Shown here: piece by piece, positions 17,301-21,687 of the stretch
Position numbering within the stretch: position 1 is the first letter of the stretch
Layout: each line of letters starts with the position of its first letter
DNA from: a virus
Length of the DNA stretch: 21,687 nucleotides
Strand: one strand, 5' to 3'
Virus record (IMG/VR): IMGVR_UViG_3300047319_001363
Location: 1 to 21,687 of that record
Translations under genes and position numbers: made by a program
The notes under the pieces: model-generated
Told to the model about the DNA's origin: nothing
What the model saw: only the letters and a program-made list of their open reading frames with translations
Databases searched by the model: none

Positions 17301-19837
17301 TGGCTCCTCGCACCAACTCGATGCGGTTGGACGATCCCTATCCTGAGGTTGTGCCGCCAGCATTGACCTTGGTGAAAGGCGAGAGCGATGAGATGGGGCC
17401 GGACTCCACCTCGTTCGAGGACGGTGCCCTCAAGATCGAGCATCCTGATGGATCGGTCACCATCGATCTGAATCCTCCGGATGAGAAGGATGATGGCCCA
17501 GAGACCACCGAGTTCGACCGCAATCTCGCGCTTAAGATGTCCGATGATGAACTCAGCAGCATCGCCTCGACGCTGATCGAAGGCATCGACAGAGACAATC
17601 AATCCCGCTCGAAATGGTTAGAGACCAGGGCTCTTGGCATCAGTCTGTTGGGGCTGGAGCTTGAAAAGCCGAGAGCCGGAGCCGGATCCGAGTCGGCCCC
17701 CATCGAGGGCATATCAACAGTCCGCCATCCTATTCTTCTGGAGGCCACTGTTTCCTTCCAGGCCACCGCCAGGGCCGAGCTTCTCCCCGCATCTGGGCCG
17801 GTTAAGGTCCGCAACGATGCTCCATCTCCGCCAAAGGAAGTCGTTCAGCAAACCTCCGCCCAGCAACAGCTCATCGAGAGCATGCAGTCGCAGGATGAAT
17901 TGGCTCAGGCGCTGGAGAAAGATCTCAATCACTATCTGACTGTGACAGCCACCGAGTATGTCCCCGACACCGACCGCATGCTGTTCTACGTTGGCTTCGG
18001 CGGCGACGGATTCAAGAAGGTCTACAACTGTCCACTGAGACGAAGGCCGGTATCCGAGTCCATCGATGCGGAAGACCTGATCATCTCTAACACCACGACG
18101 GATATCCAGAACTCAGGCCGCATTACCCATCGCATCAAGATGCGGCCTTCGGTTCTGAAGCGCATGCAGATCATGGGGGTTTACCGGGATGTGGACCTAA
18201 GTCCCCCGGCAATAACAACGACAAGCCCCGTCGACAAGAAGATGGAGGCGATCTCCGGTGTGACCGAGGCCAACAAGCTGCCGGAAGATCGTGACTATGA
18301 AGTCTACGAGACCTACTGCGAACTTGATCTCGATGAGTTCGCCCCGAAGGGACTCAAGGGCAAGGGGCTTCCCCTGCCATACCGCGTAACTATCGAGAAA
18401 GACTCCAGGAAGATCCTCGATCTTCGTCGCAACTGGCAGGAAGACGATGAGCAGGCGCTTGCCAAGCAATTCTTCGTACAGTTTCCGTTCATTCGCGGAC
18501 TGGGCTTCTACGGTATCGGCTTCATCCACCTCCTCGGCAACACCGCCAACGCCCTTACCGCCGGATGGCGCGAAGCCCTCGACGCTGGAATGTTCGCCAA
18601 CTTCCCTGGCTTTATCTACAGCAAAGGCCTTGGCCGACAACTCTCCAATCAATTCCGTATCCCTCCTGGCGGCGGGATAGGTCTCGATGTCGGGCCGGGT
18701 CAGAGAATCCAGGATTCGGTCATGCCGGTCCCTTATAAAGAAGCCGGTGCTGGCTTCATCAGTCTTCTTACTCACATCGAAGAGACCGGCAGACGCCTTG
18801 CCTCCACCGCCGAAGTCAGTGTTGGCGAGGGCAAGCAAGACGCCCCCGTGGGCACGACCTTGGCTCTTATCGAGCAGGCATCGAAGGTCATGGATTCGGC
18901 CCACAAGCGTTTACACGCCTCCCAGGCCGAAGAGTTCAAGCTCCTGAAGTGCCGGTTCAAGGAAGATCCAGAAGCACTCTGGCGGCATAACAAGAAGACC
19001 ACCATCAAGTGGAAGAAGGATCAGTTCATCCAGGCCCTGGACGACTGCGAGCTGGTCCCGGTGGCCGATCCGAACAACCCGACCAGCCTGCATCGCTTGG
19101 CCAAGGGTGCCATCATCAAGCAGCTTCAGGCCGCCAATCCGGCGCTTTATGACGAAGTTGCCGTCGATATGCGGGTGATGCGGATCTCCGACATCGATCC
19201 TGCTGGCCTGTTCAAGGCCTCCCCGACTCCACCCCCGCCAGATCCACGCATGGTAGCGATCCAGGAGAAGGCCAAGGCGCAAGGCCAGATGAGCCAGATC
19301 CAGCTTCTGGAGACCAGGATCAAGGCCGCGACGGCGGCTCAGGCCATCCAGGACAAGGCCCAGGATCGCGCCTCCCGCGAGAAGATCGAGGGGATGAAAA
19401 TCCAGCTTGAGGGTCTCAAGATCAAGGAAGAGCAACTCATTCATGCCCATGACGCCGAGAAGGACATCATCTCCAAGATGCATGAGATGAACATGGAGCA
19501 TCAGGCCCATCAGCTAGAGCTTCATAAGGGTGTGGTTGAGAAGGCTCAGGAACTACAGCACAGCGATCTGGATAAATCCCAGGAGCTGCATCACAACGAT
19601 ATGGCCAAGGCCCAGGAGTTGCGTCACAGCCAGATCGATACGATGCACAGTGCTGCAACCAACCAAGCCCAGTCCGATCATGACCGCCAACTGTCCAGAC
19701 AGAAGCATGATGCCGAGATGTCTCGTGCCAATGCCAAGCACGAACAGGATATGGCCCACGCCAGGGAGATGCATGCTGCGAAGCTTGAAGCTGCCAAGCA
19801 GATGGCGAAAGTTAAACCCAAAGCCAAGAAGACATGA
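17300..19837 (+). CDS. portal protein with long hendecad coiled-coil C-terminus
   Basis: An 845-residue portal (head-tail connector) protein, the dodecameric ring through which DNA enters the capsid. It is recognised by order (after TerL), size and segments such as GSESAPIEGISTVRHPILLEA, VGFGGDGFKKVYNCPLRRRP, YGIGFIHLLGNTANALTAGW and ISLLTHIEETGRRLASTAEV, typical of large podovirus-like portals. From about residue 650 the chain is a long charged coiled coil; residues 748-780 contain three 11-residue repeats (KAQELQHSDLD, KSQELHHNDMA, KAQELRHSQID), and the His- and Gln-rich hendecad pattern continues to the end. The start overlaps the TerL stop. Full length and intact; the tail may form the portal barrel inside the capsid. 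Confidence 0.88.
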   Translation: MAPRTNSMRLDDPYPEVVPPALTLVKGESDEMGPDSTSFEDGALKIEHPDGSVTIDLNPPDEKDDGPETTEFDRNLALKMSDDELSSIASTLIEGIDRDNQSRSKWLETRALGISLLGLELEKPRAGAGSESAPIEGISTVRHPILLEATVSFQATARAELLPASGPVKVRNDAPSPPKEVVQQTSAQQQLIESMQSQDELAQALEKDLNHYLTVTATEYVPDTDRMLFYVGFGGDGFKKVYNCPLRRRPVSESIDAEDLIISNTTTDIQNSGRITHRIKMRPSVLKRMQIMGVYRDVDLSPPAITTTSPVDKKMEAISGVTEANKLPEDRDYEVYETYCELDLDEFAPKGLKGKGLPLPYRVTIEKDSRKILDLRRNWQEDDEQALAKQFFVQFPFIRGLGFYGIGFIHLLGNTANALTAGWREALDAGMFANFPGFIYSKGLGRQLSNQFRIPPGGGIGLDVGPGQRIQDSVMPVPYKEAGAGFISLLTHIEETGRRLASTAEVSVGEGKQDAPVGTTLALIEQASKVMDSAHKRLHASQAEEFKLLKCRFKEDPEALWRHNKKTTIKWKKDQFIQALDDCELVPVADPNNPTSLHRLAKGAIIKQLQAANPALYDEVAVDMRVMRISDIDPAGLFKASPTPPPPDPRMVAIQEKAKAQGQMSQIQLLETRIKAATAAQAIQDKAQDRASREKIEGMKIQLEGLKIKEEQLIHAHDAEKDIISKMHEMNMEHQAHQLELHKGVVEKAQELQHSDLDKSQELHHNDMAKAQELRHSQIDTMHSAATNQAQSDHDRQLSRQKHDAEMSRANAKHEQDMAHAREMHAAKLEAAKQMAKVKPKAKKT
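19541..19639 (+). repeat. three 33-bp tandem repeats in the portal gene
   Basis: Units at 19541-19573, 19574-19606 and 19607-19639 encode KAQELQHSDLD, KSQELHHNDMA and KAQELRHSQID. Codons differ between units, so the repeat is maintained at protein level more than at DNA level. An 11-residue period suits a hendecad coiled coil with little supercoil twist. Confidence 0.75.
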
Positions 19838-20022
19838 CCATGGCTCAGAACACATCTAAGTGGGGTAGAGACACCGCGCAAAAGAGATATGCCGCTGGTG
19901 GTACCGTTGATCAAGACGAACCCAAGCAGGCTGAGCAGGCTAGAGAGGCTGCTGCTAAAAGAGTGAGAAATACCAGAGCGATGCCAGATGCCTTCCCAGT
20001 CGGCGGCGAACCAAAGGAATAA
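19834..20022 (+). CDS. small hypothetical structural-module protein
   Basis: A 62-residue polar protein, MTMAQNTSKWGRDTAQKRYA followed by AGGTV, then a charged helix and the tail PDAFPVGGEPKE. The short RYAAGGTV motif resembles the AYAKGGKV element of the nearby 20240-20782 product. Such Gly-Gly motifs are common in small virion-associated proteins of podovirus-like phages, but the function is unknown. The ATG at 19834 overlaps the portal stop (ATGA); a second ATG at 19840 is also possible. The next gene follows two bases after the stop, with AAGGA before it. A role in the head or neck is inferred from position only. Confidence 0.55.
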   Translation: MTMAQNTSKWGRDTAQKRYAAGGTVDQDEPKQAEQAREAAAKRVRNTRAMPDAFPVGGEPKE

Positions 20023-20024
20023 CC

Positions 20025-20237
20025 ATGGCCAAGGAACCAGAAGAAGGTCTCATCGAGCAAGCCAATGTCCCACAGACGAGTCCTGAGTATCAGAAGCCTC
20101 AGGCCCAGGAGGACAGACACGAATCCAACTACGACAATGATGTGCCAAACAACTGGCTTCGTGGTATGGGGAAGGGCGAAGCTTGCGGTAAACCCGGCTT
20201 CGATCACGGCCCCTCAGGGAGCAGGTACGGAAAATAG
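20025..20237 (+). CDS. small hypothetical structural-module protein
   Basis: A 70-residue hydrophilic protein, MAKEPEEGLIEQANVPQTSP ... GFDHGPSGSRYGK. It is rich in Pro, Gln, Asn and Gly and probably lacks a stable fold by itself. No family is recognised. AAGGAATAACC precedes the ATG. It starts and ends within two bases of its neighbours, so it is translated as part of the rightward structural operon. The MAKEP start is repeated by the partial gene at 21389, but that similarity is short and may be chance. Likely a minor virion or assembly component, from position alone. Confidence 0.5.
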   Translation: MAKEPEEGLIEQANVPQTSPEYQKPQAQEDRHESNYDNDVPNNWLRGMGKGEACGKPGFDHGPSGSRYGK

Positions 20238-20239
20238 CC

Positions 20240-20782
20240 ATGGCAAATCCATTTGGATCTAAGGTTAGAAGCTCCAGCGCCGCCAAGTACAAGGCAATCA
20301 CCGGCAAGCCCTCGGGCGGCCAGACCTTTGCCGGTGGCTCCCAGGACTCCAGGGCCAAGGCCGCCGCCAGCGGCAAGGAGTCGAGGGAGTATAAGGTCGG
20401 GGGCAAGGTATCGCCGCCGAGCTTTGCCCGTGGTGGCCGATCCAAAGGCAAGGGCAAGGGTGGCCACAAGACTCACATCAATATCGCCGTGGTCGCACCC
20501 CATAAGGGTGACGATGCCGGTGCTGCTGGACTGCCTCCAGGACTTCCACCGGGAGGGCCTCCAGGTTTGCCCCCAGGAGGCCCGCCCATGGCACCACCTC
20601 CTGGAATGGGACCACCGGGCATGCCTCCGCCTCCACCCGGACCGCCGGGTATGCCCCCCATGAAGCGGGGTGGTGCCGCCTATGCCAAGGGCGGCAAAGT
20701 TGGAATGAAGTCAGGTGCTGAGTCTGGCCCAGGGAGGCTTGAGAAGATTCGTGCCTATGGAGGCAATGCCAGGAAGGGCTGA
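20240..20782 (+). CDS. proline/glycine-rich virion-associated protein
   Basis: A 180-residue protein. Residues 1-80 are basic and glycine-rich (YKVGGKVSPPSFARGGRSKG); HINIAVVAP (79-87) is a short hydrophobic strand; residues 99-140 are a low-complexity run of PPG and GPP units (LPPGLPPGGPPGLPPGGPP ... GMGPPGMPP); the C-terminus reads KRGGAAYAKGGKVGMKSGAE, then SGPGRLEKIRAYGG. The basic Gly-rich C-terminus with GRLEKIxAYG is a pattern I recognise in small proteins near portals of podovirus-like phages. The Pro/Gly run is irregular and not a true collagen G-x-y repeat. The function is unknown. Its stop overlaps the next start (TGATG). Confidence 0.6.
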   Translation: MANPFGSKVRSSSAAKYKAITGKPSGGQTFAGGSQDSRAKAAASGKESREYKVGGKVSPPSFARGGRSKGKGKGGHKTHINIAVVAPHKGDDAGAAGLPPGLPPGGPPGLPPGGPPMAPPPGMGPPGMPPPPPGPPGMPPMKRGGAAYAKGGKVGMKSGAESGPGRLEKIRAYGGNARKG

Positions 20783-20967
20783 TGGTTAAAACTCGATTCC
20801 ACGCTCAGCTTGAGGCGAGAATAAAGGAGGCCGTGGAAAATAGGACTGTCTCGATAGCTACTGGAGGAGCCACTGACTATGCTCATTACCGGGAGAATGT
20901 AGGTTATATCCATGGCCTACAGGATGCTCTCAAGCTCTGTGATGACATAGAAGCGGAATCTCAATAA
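20782..20967 (+). CDS. conserved small phage protein (MVKTRFH...TGGATDY type)
   Basis: A 61-residue protein, MVKTRFHAQLEARIKEAVEN followed by RTVSIATGGATDYAHYRENV and GYIHGLQDALKLCDDIE. I recognise this as a small conserved family located near portal and capsid genes in podovirus-like phages; its function is not known to me. The ATGG...ATDY...GYI.GL..AL core is well kept. The ATG shares bases with the stop of the preceding gene, and its own stop overlaps the GroES-like start (TAATG), so translation is coupled. No membrane segment or cysteine motif. A head-assembly role is inferred from its constant position. Confidence 0.7.
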   Translation: MVKTRFHAQLEARIKEAVENRTVSIATGGATDYAHYRENVGYIHGLQDALKLCDDIEAESQ

Positions 20968-21380
20968 TGCCCATCGTATCGTCTACGCGCGTCATCGAAC
21001 TGATCTCGAACTCCAAGAATCCAAAGATGGATATCTTGAAGCATATCGGGGATCTCTCCGGCGCTAAGGTCCACTTCAATCTGGTCTTGGTGGCGACTTA
21101 CATCCGCCCAGCCAAGACTTCCGGTGGCATTATCAGGCCAGACTCGAATGTTGGCGAGGACGAATGGCAGGGCAAGGTGGGCCTTGTTCTCAAACTTGGC
21201 TCCAGGGCATTCAAGGATGATAACGATTTTGAGTTCGGCGAGGACCGCGTTTCGGTGGGCGAGTGGGTGGTTTACAAGGTTGGTGATGCCACGCCCGTCA
21301 TCCTCAACGGCTATCCCTGCCGGTGGGTCAAGGACTCCAGTATCAAGATGACCGTCAAAGATCCAAACATGGTATTTTGA
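20967..21380 (+). CDS. phage GroES-like (Cpn10-fold) protein
   Basis: A 137-residue protein. After an N-terminal helix (MDILKHIGDLSG), residues 37-75 read FNLVLVATYIRPAKTSGGII followed by RPDSNVGEDEWQGKVGLVLK. The VLVATYIRP..T.GGII..D......WQGKVG.V pattern corresponds to the GroES beta barrel with its mobile loop (around KTSGGIIRPDS), and GEWVVYKVGDATPVILNG matches the C-terminal barrel strands. Phage GroES-like proteins can replace host GroES and help fold capsid proteins. No chaperonin partner is encoded in this window, so host GroEL would be used. It sits in the structural operon just before the putative scaffold. The start overlaps the previous stop. Confidence 0.75.
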   Translation: MPIVSSTRVIELISNSKNPKMDILKHIGDLSGAKVHFNLVLVATYIRPAKTSGGIIRPDSNVGEDEWQGKVGLVLKLGSRAFKDDNDFEFGEDRVSVGEWVVYKVGDATPVILNGYPCRWVKDSSIKMTVKDPNMVF

Positions 21381-21388
21381 GGAATCAC

Positions 21389-21687
21389 ATGGCTAAGGAA
21401 CCAGTAGCGAAGGATCCCAAGCAGGGCGATCTGATCGACAAGATCGAGCTTACTGCTCCGTCCGATGCAGCGGAGATTCCAACCCCACCGGAGCCGGAGA
21501 CCCCAGAGGTCGATGAACCGGAGGCTGAAGATGCCTCTGCTGCACTGCAAAAGCAGATCGAGGCGCTGCGTAAGTCCGAAGGCATCCAGAAGGACCGGGC
21601 CGACCGTTACAGGCAGGAGGCCGAGCAGCATCAGCGGCTTGCCAACGAGCGTGGCCTTGAGGTCGAGAAATCCCGCAAGGAAAAGCT
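21389..21687 (+). CDS. acidic coiled-coil protein, partial (possible scaffold)
   Basis: The window ends inside this gene; 99 codons are seen. The N-terminal region (about residues 20-50) is acidic and proline-rich (EIPTPPEPETPEVDEPEAED), followed by a highly charged helix (LQKQIEALRKSEGIQKDRAD, then RYRQEAEQHQRLANE) that should form a coiled coil. GAGG lies upstream of the ATG. Acidic, helical proteins placed between the portal and the major capsid protein are often scaffolding proteins, which direct prohead assembly and are then lost. That assignment is from position and composition only; another head protein remains possible. Confidence 0.5.
   Translation, partial: MAKEPVAKDPKQGDLIDKIELTAPSDAAEIPTPPEPETPEVDEPEAEDASAALQKQIEALRKSEGIQKDRADRYRQEAEQHQRLANERGLEVEKSRKEK

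Noticed and set aside
18197-18904. 235-codon leftward frame antisense to the portal gene
   Set aside because: A codon-bias shadow of the portal; no ribosome-binding site, no domain, and the portal is certain on the other strand.
20531-20662. Collagen-like repeat in the Pro/Gly-rich protein
   Set aside because: Glycine is not at every third position, so the run is low-complexity Pro/Gly rather than a true G-x-y collagen repeat.

Overview
This window looks like part of the genome of a tailed dsDNA phage, probably podovirus-like with a proteobacterial host. The phage assignment rests on a recognisable small terminase (TerS), an ATPase-nuclease large terminase (TerL), a very large portal protein, a short run of virion or assembly genes, a phage-type GroES-like protein, and dense short genes joined by ATGA, TGATG or TAATG overlaps. 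No integrase, tRNA, rRNA, IS element or CRISPR array was seen. The host assignment is inference only.

Layout: (1) 31-941, four coupled leftward small genes headed by a DUF2493/SLOG protein. (2) 957-995, a perfect 14-bp dyad in the divergent gap before TerS (1032-1592, rightward). (3) 1595-3062, leftward small genes, including two putative membrane microproteins and a 55-aa gene, with hairpins or terminators between them. (4) 3063-3531, a non-coding divergent hub packed with inverted repeats and ending in GTTAGACTAAC repeats. (5) 3532-5265, rightward small genes, including zinc ribbons, one of which may be overprinted on its neighbours. (6) 5277-5312, a strong terminator for leftward transcription. 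(7) 5362-15614, one leftward operon of about 10 kb that encodes sugar biosynthesis. (8) 15654-21687, a candidate promoter followed by the rightward structural module: TerL, portal, five small genes and a partial acidic coiled-coil protein that may be the scaffold.

The notable system is the leftward operon. It encodes a clear PseB (UDP-GlcNAc 4,6-dehydratase/5-epimerase), a clear PseI (pseudaminic acid synthase with a C-terminal SAF domain), a DegT-type PLP aminotransferase that could do the PseC step, a GNAT acetyltransferase that could do the PseH step, and a 678-residue fusion of an SpsF-type cytidylyltransferase to a class III (HemL-like) aminotransferase that could do the CMP-activation step. 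Added to these are an RmlD-like reductase, a Gfo/Idh/MocA oxidoreductase and a class I methyltransferase. No PseG hydrolase and no glycosyltransferase are recognisable. Interspersed are small proteins of unknown function, some with predicted export signals. The cassette sits between TerS and TerL, which are usually adjacent, and runs opposite to both. The simplest reading is that the phage makes, or diverts the host into making, a pseudaminic-acid-like nonulosonic acid for a surface glycan, but this target is inferred.

Starts were chosen by ribosome-binding site, stop/start overlap and alignment to remembered family sequences. Nothing was searched or computed against a database.
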